Of a stretch of DNA of 64,000 nt, positions 40,822 to 54,578 are shown piece after piece. The position numbers and the translations under genes were made by a program. The notes under the pieces were generated by a model that saw only the letters and a list, made by a program, of their open reading frames with translations, did no database searches and was not told the origin of the DNA. Position 1 is the stretch's first letter; each line of letters starts with the position of its first letter. Source of the stretch: Solirubrobacter deserti (GTDB lineage Bacteria; Actinomycetota; Thermoleophilia; Solirubrobacterales; Solirubrobacteraceae); NCBI RefSeq assembly GCF_003344625.1, contig NZ_QPKJ02000003.1, forward strand, positions 883,777-947,776, written 5' to 3'.

Positions 40822-42022
40822 CGACGCGGCTCGTACCGGACACGTGCAGGCCGTTGTCGCGCGGGTTCACGACGACGCGGTAGTTCATGGTGCGGCTGCG
40901 CGAGCGCGTGAACGTGAAGGTGTAGCGGGAGCGGTCGCCGGACAGCGCGGACACGTTCGTCCGCGTCACCGGGATCCAGCGACCGCTCCGCGACTGGCGC
41001 TGGAGCGAGGCCCGGCCACTGGGCACCGATGGCCAGATCGTGCCCGTCACCCGGGTACGGCGGGTGGAGACACGGCTCGTCTTCAGCCCCACTTTGACGG
41101 CCACGTTGATGGTGGAGACGCCGCTGGTGACCACGTTCGGGGTGCGTGTGGCGACGCGCAGGCGCGTGGTGGCGAACAGCGGCGGGACGGTCAGGGTGAA
41201 GGCGCCCGAGCTGCTGGAGTTGGCCGTCGCAACGGGAATCCAGGCGCCCTGGAACGGGAAGTCGAGCTTCTCCACGGCGACCGGTGTCGTGCCGGAGCCG
41301 CTCACCGTGCCGGTGATCGTGAGGCCGCTGCCCCAGGTCGGCCGGACGGTCGACGGCGTGATCGCGACGCCGGTCGGCACGCGCGGCGTCGTGAACGTGC
41401 GGTTGCTCGTGCGCGCCACGCCGGCGGCGCTCGTGGCCACGGCGCGGAAGTTGTAGCGGGTGTTCGGCCGCAGGCCGCCGATCGCGGCGCTCACCGAGAC
41501 GGTCGAGGTGCCCGCGCCGATCGCCTGCGGCGGCGTGCGGGTGCCGTAGGACGTCGAGGTCCCGTACTCGAAGTAGACGTTCGTCGCCAGCCCGCGCGGG
41601 TTCACGCCCGCGTTGAGCGTGGCCGTGGTGCCGGTCACGGCCGTGGCGGCACGGCTGGACATCGACGGCAGCGAAGGCGCGCTCGCGGTGCGGAAGGTGC
41701 GGTCCCCACCGGTCACGGGGGTGCCGCCGGCCTGGTTGGCCACGATCCGGTAGTGGTAGGTGGTGTTCGCCGACAACCCGCTGAGCTGCGCCCGGGCGGG
41801 GACGTCGGCGCTGCCGCTGCCGGCGTCCACGTCGGGCGTGGTCAGGCCGTAGGAGGTCGAGGTCCCGTACTCGAAGCGGTAGGTCGTCGCCGCTCCGTTC
41901 GGGTTCACGACGCCGGTGAGCGCGGCCGAGCCCGTGGTCACGGACTCCGCCGCGCCGGTGGACGCGGTCGGGGCGGCCTGCGCGGCGAAAAGGGCGCTGA
42001 CGAGAAGGGCGGCGATCTGCAT
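40796..42022 (-). CDS. Secreted protein with two FN3-like domains
   Basis: A 408-residue exported protein. The signal peptide is MQIAALLVSALFAAQAAPTA. Two tandem fibronectin type III-like domains (about 20-110 and 115-210) share the identical run FEYGTSTSYG and the pattern GxxPNTxYxxRxVA, showing internal duplication. The remaining 200 residues form two beta-sandwich modules rich in Ser, Thr and Arg (TWGSGLTITGTVSGSG, TRVTGTIWPSVPSGRASLQ). There is no catalytic motif; an adhesive or structural surface protein is likely. The gene is divergent from the nucleoside hydrolase gene. Confidence 0.78.
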   Translation of the reverse strand: MQIAALLVSALFAAQAAPTASTGAAESVTTGSAALTGVVNPNGAATTYRFEYGTSTSYGLTTPDVDAGSGSADVPARAQLSGLSANTTYHYRIVANQAGGTPVTGGDRTFRTASAPSLPSMSSRAATAVTGTTATLNAGVNPRGLATNVYFEYGTSTSYGTRTPPQAIGAGTSTVSVSAAIGGLRPNTRYNFRAVATSAAGVARTSNRTFTTPRVPTGVAITPSTVRPTWGSGLTITGTVSGSGTTPVAVEKLDFPFQGAWIPVATANSSSSGAFTLTVPPLFATTRLRVATRTPNVVTSGVSTINVAVKVGLKTSRVSTRRTRVTGTIWPSVPSGRASLQRQSRSGRWIPVTRTNVSALSGDRSRYTFTFTRSRSRTMNYRVVVNPRDNGLHVSGTSRVVSVKRARP

Positions 42023-42027
42023 GGCAG

Positions 42028-42041
42028 GCGTGTGAACACGC
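42028..42041. promoter_or_regulatory. Inverted repeat between divergent FN3 and nucleoside hydrolase genes
   Basis: GCGTGT and ACACGC form six-base arms around GA in the 40-bp gap between the two start codons. Its central place in a very short divergent region makes it an operator candidate for the nucleoside hydrolase-treZ-glgX-treY operon. Confidence 0.35.
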
Positions 42042-42062
42042 GGCCCGCTTGAATGATGCGCC

Positions 42063-42992
42063 ATGCCGAAGACGCCGGTCATCATCGATTGCGACCCGGG
42101 CCACGACGACGCGATGGCCCTGCTGCTCGCGCTCGCGAGCGAAGAGCTGGAGGTCGTGGCGGTCACGACCGTGGCCGGGAACCAGACGCTCGACAAGGTC
42201 ACGGCGAACGCCATCCGTGTCCTCGACGTCGCCGAGGCCGACCACATCCCGGTCGCCGCGGGTGCCGACCGCCCGCTCGTGCACGACACGGCCCGCGTGG
42301 CCGATGAAGTGCACGGCGAGACGGGTCTCGACGGTCCCGACCTCCCGCCGCCGTCACGCGCGCCGGAGCCGCTGCACGCGGTCGAGCTGATGGCGCGCGA
42401 GCTGCGCGAGCGTCCGCTGACGATCGTCGCCGTCGGCCCGCTGACGAACGTCGCGCTGCTGATCGCGATGTACCCCGAGCTGGTCGAGAGCATCGAGGAC
42501 ATCGTCGTCATGGGCGGTGCGATCGGGCTCGGCAACGTCACGCCCAGCGCGGAGTTCAATATCTGGTGCGACCCGGAGGCGGCCAAGCGCGTCTTCGAGT
42601 CCGACGCCGACGTGACGATGATCGGCCTCGACGTCACGCATCGGGCCATGCTGAGCGCGGCGCGCGCGGAGCAACTGCGCTCCACCGGCCGCGCGGGCGC
42701 GGTCGTCGCCGATCTGCACGCGTTCTACCGACGGTTCCATCTCGAGGTCTATGGGCATGACGACACCCCAGTGCACGATGCCCTCGCCGTCGCCCACGTG
42801 ATCGACCCCCAGATCCTGCGCACCGCGCAGCTCAGCGTCGAGCTCGACGTCACCCAAGGCCCCTGCCGCGGGCGGACCGTCGTCGACCAGCTGCGCCGCA
42901 CGGACCGCCCCGCCAACGCGCACGTCGCCGTCGACGTCGACGCGGACCGCTTCATCGACCTGTTGACCGGACGGATCGGCTCGCTGGCGTGA
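42063..42992 (+). CDS. Inosine/uridine-preferring nucleoside hydrolase family protein
   Basis: A 309-residue calcium-dependent N-ribohydrolase. The metal site DCDPGHDD (9-16) is intact. VTTVAGNQTLDKVTANA, VAVGPLTNVALL, VVMGGAIGLGNVTPSAEFNIW and catalytic-region HDALAVAHVID follow in the family order. It releases ribose from nucleosides for salvage. It is the first gene of an operon and its stop overlaps the treZ start (GTGA). This is an unexpected partner for trehalose genes, and a nucleoside role in that pathway is not known to me. Confidence 0.94.
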   Translation: MPKTPVIIDCDPGHDDAMALLLALASEELEVVAVTTVAGNQTLDKVTANAIRVLDVAEADHIPVAAGADRPLVHDTARVADEVHGETGLDGPDLPPPSRAPEPLHAVELMARELRERPLTIVAVGPLTNVALLIAMYPELVESIEDIVVMGGAIGLGNVTPSAEFNIWCDPEAAKRVFESDADVTMIGLDVTHRAMLSAARAEQLRSTGRAGAVVADLHAFYRRFHLEVYGHDDTPVHDALAVAHVIDPQILRTAQLSVELDVTQGPCRGRTVVDQLRRTDRPANAHVAVDVDADRFIDLLTGRIGSLA

Positions 42993-44715
42993 GCGCCGAC
43001 TACCCCTTCCTGCGCCGGCTCGGCGCGTTCCCGGGCCGCCACGGCCGCACGGAGTTCCGCGTCTGGGCGCCGGACCCGACCGAGGTCCTGCTGCGTGCGG
43101 CCGGTGCCGATCACGCGCTCGACCTGGTCGGGCACGGCATCTACGAGGCCGTCCTGGACGTCCCCGCCGGTACGGACTACGAGTACGTGATCGACGGCGA
43201 GCCGCTGCCGGACCCGTGCTCGCGCTGGCAGCCACAGGGCCTGCGCGGCCCGTCGCGCGTCTTGGACCCGGAGGCGTTCGAGTGGACCGACAACGCGTTC
43301 CGCACGCCCGGACTGCACGACGCCGTCATCTACGAGCTGCACGTGGGCACGTTCTCGCCCGAGGGGACGTTCGCGGGCGCGATCCCGTACCTGCAGGGCC
43401 TGGCCGAGCTGGGCGTGACCGTGCTCGAGCTGATGCCCGTGGCCGAGTTCCCGGGCGCGCGCGGCTGGAGCTACGACGGCGTCTACTTGAGCGCCGCCCA
43501 GTCCTCCTACGGCGGCCCGGAACAGCTGCAGAAGCTGATCGACGCCGCGCACGCCGCGGGCCTGGCCGTGATCCTGGACGTCGTCTACAACCACATCGGC
43601 GCCTCCGGCAACAAGGCCGTGCTCGCCTACGGCCCGTACTTCACGCACAAGCACGAGACGCCCTGGGGCGCTTCCCTCAACGTCGACGGCGAGCACTCCG
43701 ACGCCGTCCGCGAGTGGGTGTGCCAGAGCGCGGAGCAGTGGATCCGCGACTTCCACTTCGACGGCCTGCGCCTGGACGCGATCCACGCCATCGTGGACTC
43801 CAGCCCCGAGCACCTCGTGGCCGAGGTCACCCGCCGCGTGCATGCGATCAACCCGGGCGCGCTCGTGATCGCCGAGTCCGGCATGAACGACCCGAAGGTC
43901 ATGCGCGTCCCGGAGCTCGGCGGCTACGGCTGCGACGCCGCCTGGGCGGACGACTTCCACCACGCGCTGCGCGTCCTGCTCACGGGCGAGACGCAGGGCT
44001 GGTATGAGGAGTTCGACTCGATGGAGCTCCTCGCCAAGGCCTTCCGGCGCCCGCACGTCCACGACGGCAACTACTCGACGTTCCGCAAGCGCCGCTTCGG
44101 GGCGCCGGCCTTCGATGTGGGCCCGGAGCACTTCGTCGTCTTCTCCGCCGATCACGACCAGGTCGGCAACCGCGCGTTCGGCGACCGCCTGCCCGTGGAG
44201 ACGCGCCCGCTCGCGGCGTTCTGCACGCTTTTGTCACCCTTCACGCCGATGCTCTTCCAGGGCGAGGAATACGGCGAGCGGGCGCCGTTCCAGTTCTTCA
44301 CGGACCACATCGACCCGGAGATCGCCGACGCCACGCGCGAGGGGCGCCGGCGCGAGTTCGCCTCCTTCGCCGCGTTCGCCGGCGAGGAGGTGCCCGACCC
44401 GCAGGACCCGGAGACCTTCCAGCGTTCCAAGCTGACGCGCGAAGGCGAGCCCGCGGGCCTGCTGGAGCTGCACCGCGAGCTGCTGCGCGTCCGGCGCGAG
44501 CTGCCCGCGGGCGATGTCGAAGACGTGACCTTTGACGAGCGGGCCGGCTGGCTCGCCGTCAAGCGCGGTGACTACACGCTGCTGGCGAACTTCGCCCGCG
44601 CGACCGTGCATGTGCCCCGAGAGCAGACCGAGGAACTAGTGCTAGCCACCCACGAGCCCACGCTCGAACCAGGATTCGTCGTCCTCCCGCCGTTGTCCGG
44701 AGCGCTGGTCCGCTG

Positions 44716-44716
<1 letters not shown>
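42989..44716 (+). CDS. treZ: Malto-oligosyltrehalose trehalohydrolase
   Basis: Cleaves trehalose from the end of malto-oligosyltrehalose made by TreY. The 575-residue GH13_10 protein has an N-terminal sandwich (TEFRVWAPDPTEVLLRA), the barrel start AVIYELHVGTFSPEGTF, nucleophile Asp in GLRLDAIHAIVD, Glu in VIAESGMND, FSADHDQVGNRAFGDR and LFQGEEYGERAPFQFFTDH, the last being a TreZ hallmark. It starts with GTG inside the nucleoside hydrolase stop and its own stop shares a base with the glgX ATG. Confidence 0.96.
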
Positions 44717-46832
<2,116 letters not shown>

Positions 46833-46836
<4 letters not shown>

Positions 46837-48764
46837 CCGAGCTGCGCGCGACCTACCGACTGCAGCTCGCCGGCGACTTCGGGTTCGCCGCCGCGCGCGA
46901 GCTCGTCCCGTACCTGGCGGAGCTCGGCGTCTCGCACGTGTACCTGCCGCCGTCGTTCCAGGCTCGCGAGGGCTCGATGCACGGCTACGACGTCGTCGAT
47001 CCGGGCTCGATCTCGAACGAGCTGGGCGGCGAGGCCGAGTTCATGGCCCTGGTCGAGGCCGCGCGCGAGCACGGGCTGGGCGTGATCCTCGACATCGTCC
47101 CGAACCACATGGCGACGGACGAGAAGAACCGCTACTGGAGCGATCCGGAGCTCAAGACCAAGTTCTTCGACATCGACGAGCAGACGGGCCGGCACCGGCG
47201 CTTCTTCGACATCGACCACCTCGCGGCGGTCCGCCAAGAGGACCCGGAGGTGTTCGAGGAGACGCACCGGCTGGCGCTGCAGCTGGTCCGCGACGGCGTT
47301 GTCGACGGGCTGCGGATCGACCACCCGGACGGGCTCGCCGACCCCGCCGGGTACCTGGAGCGGCTGCGCGAGGGCGGCGCCGAGCACGTGTGGGTGGAGA
47401 AGATCCTCGACCCGGGCGAGCCGCTGCGCGACTGGCCGATCGAGGGGACCGTCGGCTACGAGTTCCTCAACGACGTCGCCGCGCTGTTCGTCGACCCGGC
47501 CGGCGAGGCGCCGCTCACGGACCTGTGGGTGGAAGTGAGCGGGGACGACCGCCGCTTCGGTGAGCTCGCGTTCGAGGCCAAGCTCGAGCAGGCGCGGACG
47601 GCGTTCGCGCCGGAGGTCGAGCGGCTGCTGCGCGAGGCGCCGGAGCGCGTGGCCGGGCTCGAGCGCGCGCTCGCCTCGCTGCCGGTGTACCGGACCTACG
47701 TGGAGCCGTGGTCGGGGAAGGTGACCGACGAGGACCGGCACGCGGTCGCCGAGGCCGGGCTGCCCGCGTCGCTGGCCTCGAAGCTGCTGCTCGAGGTGCC
47801 GGGCTGGGAGGCGTTCGTGACGCGCTTCCAGCAGACGACGCCGCCCGTGATGGCCAAGGGCGTCGAGGACACGGCGTTCTACCGCTACGCGCGGCTGCTG
47901 GCGCTCAACGACGTCGGCGGCGACCCGTCGCGCTTCAACGTGAGTGTCTCGGACTTCCACCGCGGCAACGCGGAGCGGGCCGCGCGCTTCCCGAACAACC
48001 TCCTGGTCACCCAGACGCACGACACCAAGCGCTCCGGCGACGTGCGCGCGCGGATCGGCGCGCTGGCGGGGATGGCGGATGAGTTCGCCTCGCACGTGCA
48101 GAACTGGCTGTCGGTCTGCCGCTCTTTGACGTCCGGCGGCGCGCCGACCCCGGTCGAGCAGCTGTTCATCTTCCAGACGCTGCTGGGCGTGTGGCCGATC
48201 TCCGAGGAGCGCCTGGAGCAGTACCTCGAGAAGGCGATGCGCGAGGCCAAGCAGCACACGACCTGGGTGGAGGTCGACTCCGAGCACGAGGCGGCGGTCC
48301 AGCAGTTCGCCCGCGCGCTGCTCACGCACCGCGACTTCCTGCGCACGTTCCTTCCGTTCCAGGAGCAGGTGGCCGAGGCCGGCGACCGCGCCGCGCTGGG
48401 CCAGCTGGCGCTCAAGCTGACCGTTCCGGGCGTGCCCGACATCTACCAGGGCGACGAGCTGCTGTGCCTGTCGCTGGTCGACCCCGACAACCGCCGGCCG
48501 GTCGACTGGGACGAGCGCCGCGCGGCGCTGGCGAGCGAGACGCCGCCGGCGAAGCTCGAGCTGATCCGCTCCGCGCTCGCGTTGCGTGCGCGGCGCGCCG
48601 AGGCGTTCGCGGGCGCGTACGAGCCGGTCGAGGCGGGCGAGGACGTGGTCGCGTTCACCCGCGGCGGCGAGGTCTTCGTGGCCGCGCGGCTGCGTGGGGA
48701 AGGCGAGCTGCCGCGCCCGGACGGCGCGTGGACCGAGGTCTTCAGCCGCGACGGGCTGTTGCTT

Positions 48765-48779
<15 letters not shown>
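46833..48779 (+). CDS. treY: Malto-oligosyltrehalose synthase
   Basis: Turns the reducing-end alpha-1,4 bond of maltodextrin into the alpha,alpha-1,1 bond of trehalose. The 648-residue GH13_26 protein shows TYRLQLAGDFGFAAARELVPY, GYDVVDPGSISNELGGE, DIVPNHMA, nucleophile Asp in GLRIDHPDGLADP, Glu in VWVEKILDPGE, TQTHDTKRSGDVRARI and PDIYQGDELL. It is shorter than many TreY proteins (700-850) because the insertion between NHMA and the catalytic Asp is small; no motif is lost. Last gene of the operon; its 3' end overlaps the convergent FG-GAP gene by 15 bases. Confidence 0.95.
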
Positions 48780-50867
<2,088 letters not shown>

Positions 50868-50912
50868 CGACGCGCGACGCTAATCCATGGCGCGCGCGGG
50901 CGTCAAGGCGCG

Positions 50913-52016
50913 CTACGCGGCCGTGATCGTGGCCTCGTAGCGCAGCGAGTTGCGGCCGACCGAGTAGAGCCCGTACGTGCGCAGGGTCGTGTCGCCGTTG
51001 GCGTCGAACCCATAGGTGCCGAGCACGCTCTGGCGGTTCTGGACGGTCGGCAGCCAGCCGAGCAGCCCGGCGCGTGTGCCGCCGCTCGCGTTGAGCCCGT
51101 CGAGGATCAGCTTCATCGCCTCGTAGCCGTACACGTAGTACGGGTCGCGGTTCCCGAAAGCGGCGGGCGGGGGCACGGTCGCGACGGTGACGAACGTGCG
51201 GCGCTCGACGCTGCGCGGCAGCGGGTCGACGAAGCCGGACTCGGCGACGCCGTCGGAGCCGAACAGCTGCATCCCGCGCAGCGCGCTGGAGCGGAACAGC
51301 CGCACGGCGCCGTTGGCGGTGATGCCGGTGTAGGCCATGCAGTCGGCCTTCGCGCGGCGGATCGCCGTCGGGGCGCCGCGGCTGATGCGGCGGTTGGCGA
51401 CGACAGGCAGGCCGAGCCGCGCCGCGGTGGCGACGACGTCCGCGTTCATGCCCTGGCCATACACCTCGCCGTCGTGCACGAGCCCGAGCGCCTTGCACCC
51501 GCGGTCGCGCATGGCGGTGACCAGCGCGGCGGCCTGCACGTGGTCGTTGGGCACGATGCGGAAGTAGGTGCGGACGCCCGTGGGGTAGTACTTGCCCGGC
51601 TCGCCGCGCTCGATCGGCGTCGTCAGGCCGTTGTAGGTGTTCGACGGGCTCACCTGCGGGATGCCGGCCCGGTTGAGGATCGGGATCGAGAGCTTGCTCC
51701 CGCCGGAGTTGAACTCGCCGATGTAGGCGACGGTGGACGCGTCGCGGGCGGCGCGCCGGGCGTTCGCGCGCGTGCGGCCGACGGTCCACGAGCCGGCGCG
51801 GGCCGTCGCGTTGTTGAGCGTCGTGAGCCGCACCGGCTTGCCCGCGGCGGTCCCGCCGGCCTCGCGCAGCGCCCGGCGGGCGCCGTCGTTGACCGCCGTG
51901 GTCTGCACACGCGAGGCACCGCTCAAGGGCAGGCTCGAGTACACCGTCAGCTCCTGCGCCGACGCTGCGGAGGGGAACGCGCCAACGATGAAGAACGCCG
52001 CAATGATCCGCTTCAT
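50913..52016 (-). CDS. Branched-chain amino-acid-type ABC substrate-binding protein
   Basis: A 367-residue exported protein with signal peptide MKRIIAAFFIVGAFPSAASA. It is a type I periplasmic-binding fold of the Leu/Ile/Val class: VYSSLPLSGASRVQTTAVNDG, STVAYIGEFNSGGSKLSIPIL, IPQVSPSNTYNGLT, TYFRIVPNDHVQAAAL, LGLVHDGEVYGQGMN and YYVYGYEAMKLILDGL. No livHMGF genes are adjacent; it is divergent from the small gene that precedes the glycosyltransferase. The ligand is not predictable from sequence. Confidence 0.87.
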   Translation of the reverse strand: MKRIIAAFFIVGAFPSAASAQELTVYSSLPLSGASRVQTTAVNDGARRALREAGGTAAGKPVRLTTLNNATARAGSWTVGRTRANARRAARDASTVAYIGEFNSGGSKLSIPILNRAGIPQVSPSNTYNGLTTPIERGEPGKYYPTGVRTYFRIVPNDHVQAAALVTAMRDRGCKALGLVHDGEVYGQGMNADVVATAARLGLPVVANRRISRGAPTAIRRAKADCMAYTGITANGAVRLFRSSALRGMQLFGSDGVAESGFVDPLPRSVERRTFVTVATVPPPAAFGNRDPYYVYGYEAMKLILDGLNASGGTRAGLLGWLPTVQNRQSVLGTYGFDANGDTTLRTYGLYSVGRNSLRYEATITAA

Positions 52017-52044
52017 GGTGCGCACGCTCGTACCCGCGCGCTCG

Positions 52045-52050
52045 TACAAT
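52045..52050 (+). promoter_or_regulatory. -10 element before the small conserved gene
   Basis: TACAAT is a near-perfect -10 hexamer. It ends nine bases before the ATG at 52059, giving a leader of about two bases. The -35 position (GCACGC) does not match. It would serve the small gene and the coupled glycosyltransferase. Confidence 0.4.
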
Positions 52051-52058
52051 GGAACGCG

Positions 52059-52520
52059 ATGGACCGCAGTGCCGCGGAACGCCTGGTCAAAAAGGATCTC
52101 GACGCCGCGACCGGGCTGGGAAAGCCGATCTCGAGCCGTGCCCGGCTGTCGCAACGCTCGGTCGAGTCCTACCTGAAGGCGGGCGTCAAGCCCCGCTGGA
52201 TGGAGCGGATCGCCGAAATCGACAATGCGATCGCCCACCAGAGGCGGCGCTTCGCGCGCGCCCACAAGCACCTGCGCGAGGAGTCCGAAGGCGACGAGGC
52301 CGCGTTCGCGCAGCGCTGGACGGAGTTCGCACAGCGCGCCCGCTTCGACGAGCTCAACGAGCTCATCCAGCAGCACAACGACTGGTACCCGATCGAGCGC
52401 GACCTGCCGATGGACCTGCGGACCCGCGACTACGTGCTCGTCGGCGGCCGCAACTACCGGCGAGAGCCGCTCTCGGCCGAGTGGGTCCTCCAGCAGTTCC
52501 CGGCTAGTCTCCACGACTAG
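52059..52520 (+). CDS. Conserved hypothetical protein upstream of the glycosyltransferase
   Basis: A 153-residue soluble, helix-rich and charged protein with no recognised family. The first half is basic (ERLVKKDLDAATGLGK, RWMERIAEIDNAIAHQRRR), the middle carries acidic helices (REESEGDEAAFAQRWTEF) and the end is Arg/Tyr-rich (VLVGGRNYRREPLSAEWV). The stop shares one base with the GTG of the glycosyltransferase (TAGTG), so the two are translated together. It may be an accessory protein, but nothing in the sequence tells its role. Confidence 0.65.
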   Translation: MDRSAAERLVKKDLDAATGLGKPISSRARLSQRSVESYLKAGVKPRWMERIAEIDNAIAHQRRRFARAHKHLREESEGDEAAFAQRWTEFAQRARFDELNELIQQHNDWYPIERDLPMDLRTRDYVLVGGRNYRREPLSAEWVLQQFPASLHD

Positions 52521-53704
52521 TGCGGATTCTCACCCTCTCCTGGGAATACCCACCCATCGTGGAGGGCGGCCTCGCGCGCCACGTGCGCAAGTTGTCCGAG
52601 CAGCTGGTGCGCGACGGGCACGAGGTGCACGTCGTCACGCGCGGCGGGGGTCGGCTGGCCGAGCATGAGGAACGTCACGGGGTGCACGTGCACCGCGTGC
52701 GCGAGCCCGAGTTCCCCAAGGACGACTTGGACGCGTTCATCGCCTGGGTCGACCGCATGAACGAGGACATGCTGGCCGCGGGCGCCGAGCTCGGCAGCGG
52801 GTCCGATCTCGTCCACTCGCACGACTGGCTGGTCGCCGCCGCGGCCCGGCAGCTCGCGCGCAGGCGCCGCATCCCGTGGCTGGTCACCATCCACGCCACC
52901 GAGTACGGCCGCCACCAGGGCTGGGTGAACAAGCACCCGCAGTCCTACATCCACGGCGTCGAGAAGCGCATGGCGCGGGGTGCCGACCGCCTGATCACCT
53001 GCTCGGCGTTCATGCGCGCGCAGGTGGCGGAGATCTACGGCGTGCCGCGCACCAAGGTCACCGCGATCCCGAACGGCATCGACCCGACCGACCTGCAACC
53101 GGTCTCCGACCTTCCGCGCCTGCGCGCGATGTTCGCCGCGCCGGACGAGAAGCTCGTGATCCTCGTCGGCCGGCTCGTCCACGAGAAGGGCTTCCACCTC
53201 GCGCTGGACGCGCTCCCGGGCCTGATCCGGCGGGTCGGCAAGGTCCGCTTCCTGATCGCCGGCTCCGGCACGGCGGAGGCCGAGCTCAAGGAGCAGGCCG
53301 AGCGGCTCGGGCTGATGGAGCACGGCACGTTCATCGGCTGGACGGGCGACGATGTGCTGCACTCGCTCTACCGGATCGCGGACCTGTGCCTGGTGCCGTC
53401 GATCTACGAGCCGTTCGGGCTGGTCGCGCTGGAGGCGATGGCGAGCGGCTGCCCGACGATCGTCGCCGACACGGGCGGGCTGCGCGAGGTCGTCCCGCGC
53501 GGACGGCGTGCCGGGCTACGCTTCCGCGCCTCGTCCGTGCGCTCGCTGGAGCGCATGGCCCAGCAGCTGCTCACCGACGACGAGCTGCGCGACCGGCTCG
53601 TCGCGGAGGCGAGCGAGCACGTGCTGCGCTTCGACTGGGCCGACGTCGCGCGCCAGACGGCTGCGGTCTACGAGCGGCTCGTCGCGTCGCGCACGACGGC
53701 GTAG
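52520..53704 (+). CDS. Family 4 glycosyltransferase, possibly glycogen synthase-like
   Basis: A 394-residue GT-B enzyme. The N-lobe opens with LTLSWEYPPIVEGGLARHVR (donor-site Gly loop) and has VHSHDWLVAAAARQLA and TIHATEYGRHQGWVNK. The C-lobe has VGRLVHEKGFHLALDALP, FIAGSGTAEAEL-type strands and the nucleotide-sugar signature PSIYEPFGLVALEAMASGCP (E-x7-E). The WEYPP/GGLA start and the HxxEYGRHxGW segment resemble GT4 glycogen synthases and GlgM, so an ADP-glucose-using alpha-glucan role would complete the cluster. Other GT4 functions cannot be excluded. The ends overlap the convergent hexapeptide gene by 37 bases. Confidence 0.88.
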   Translation: MRILTLSWEYPPIVEGGLARHVRKLSEQLVRDGHEVHVVTRGGGRLAEHEERHGVHVHRVREPEFPKDDLDAFIAWVDRMNEDMLAAGAELGSGSDLVHSHDWLVAAAARQLARRRRIPWLVTIHATEYGRHQGWVNKHPQSYIHGVEKRMARGADRLITCSAFMRAQVAEIYGVPRTKVTAIPNGIDPTDLQPVSDLPRLRAMFAAPDEKLVILVGRLVHEKGFHLALDALPGLIRRVGKVRFLIAGSGTAEAELKEQAERLGLMEHGTFIGWTGDDVLHSLYRIADLCLVPSIYEPFGLVALEAMASGCPTIVADTGGLREVVPRGRRAGLRFRASSVRSLERMAQQLLTDDELRDRLVAEASEHVLRFDWADVARQTAAVYERLVASRTTA

Positions 53705-54102
53705 GGCTCCACCGTCGCCCCCGCGGGGATGTCCGCCCCCGCGCAGAGCACGGCGTGCATGCCGATCCTCGCGCGCGCGCCCACGCGCACGAGCGCCTTG
53801 AACTGCGGCTGGGCGTTGACCGGCCGCTCGACGTCGGCGAACGTCGGCGCCGAGCCCTCGATCGCCGCCCAGTCGCCGATCAGCGCTCCCTCGCCGATCT
53901 CCACGCCCGCGTGGGAGACGACCACGGCGCGCTCGCCCACGCGCGCGCCCGCGCCGACCTTGACCGTCCCGGCGTGCGCCGAGATCCGCGCTTCGGGTCC
54001 GATCTCGACGCCCGGCCCGAGGACCACGCGCGCGCCGCGCGCGACCTCGATCCGCGCCGTGCGATGGATGCGGGCTCCGGGACCTACGGAGACCCTTCGC
54101 AC
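53668..54102 (-). CDS. Left-handed beta-helix (hexapeptide repeat) protein
   Basis: A 144-residue protein built from hexapeptide turns (SVGPGARIHRTARIEVARGARVV pattern, VGAGARVGERAVVVSHAGVEIGEG, IGMHAVLCAGADIPAGATV). The fold is that of gamma-carbonic anhydrase-like proteins and acyltransferases. The His positions (IHRTA, SAHAG, VSHAG, GMHAV) do not clearly match the zinc triad of gamma-carbonic anhydrases, so an acetyltransferase or structural role is equally possible. The GTG start lies inside the divergent STAS gene, a 39-base head-to-head overlap. Confidence 0.72.
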   Translation of the reverse strand: MRRVSVGPGARIHRTARIEVARGARVVLGPGVEIGPEARISAHAGTVKVGAGARVGERAVVVSHAGVEIGEGALIGDWAAIEGSAPTFADVERPVNAQPQFKALVRVGARARIGMHAVLCAGADIPAGATVEPYAVVRDATSRS

Positions 54103-54426
54103 CGCGCTACCTTGTCCGGCATCGAAGGCTTGAGGACTGCAGAGAAGCACGTCGGCGAGACCACGCTCGTAGAAGTGCACGGCGAGCTGGACTGCTCCAC
54201 GGTCCCCTCGCTGGAGGGCCGGATGGACGCCGTCCTGCACGACGGCCACGGTCCCGTCGTGCTGGATCTGCGCGAGCTGCGCTTCATGGACGTCTCCGGG
54301 CTGCGCCTCGCCGTGCGGCTCGAGGCGCGCGCGCAGCTGCACGGCGTGCCGTTCTCGATGCTCGAGGGGCACGGGCCGGTCGCCCGCGTCTTCGAGCTCA
54401 CCGGGATGCGGCGCTTCGTCGGCTGA
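54064..54426 (+). CDS. STAS-domain protein (anti-sigma factor antagonist-like)
   Basis: A 120-residue SpoIIAA-like protein. The STAS core runs about 27-118: TLVEVHGELDCSTVPSLEGRM, PVVLDLRELRFMDVSGLRLAVRL with the phosphorylatable Ser in DVSGL, and FELTGMRRFVG. Such proteins bind an anti-sigma kinase and release a sigma factor. No such partner is adjacent. The start is uncertain: ATG 54064 overlaps the opposite gene; TTG 54130 would give a 98-residue core protein. Confidence 0.85.
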   Translation: MDAGSGTYGDPSHRATLSGIEGLRTAEKHVGETTLVEVHGELDCSTVPSLEGRMDAVLHDGHGPVVLDLRELRFMDVSGLRLAVRLEARAQLHGVPFSMLEGHGPVARVFELTGMRRFVG

Positions 54427-54449
54427 ACCGGCACCTGCCTGACCTTACC

Positions 54450-54471
54450 GGCGTGGATTTGCATCCACGCC
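54450..54471. terminator. Hairpin after the STAS gene
   Basis: GGCGTGGAT and ATCCACGCC form a perfect nine-base stem with a TTGC loop, 24 bases after the STAS stop. A mildly T-rich stretch follows (ATTGACTTCT). It separates this gene from the M6 protease gene. Confidence 0.6.
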
Positions 54472-54578
54472 CATTGACTTCTCAAGCGCCCTTAAAGAGC
54501 ATGCGAGGCCGCCAGTGTTCCGCGGTCACGGGTATGGGGTGAGGGTTCCGGAGGGACGGTGCCGCGGCCGTCCTGAGT

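Noticed and set aside
54474..54502. TTGACT as a -35 promoter for the M6 protease gene
   Set aside because: No acceptable -10 lies 16-18 bases downstream; the only AT-rich hexamer (TAAAGA) is at 13 bases.
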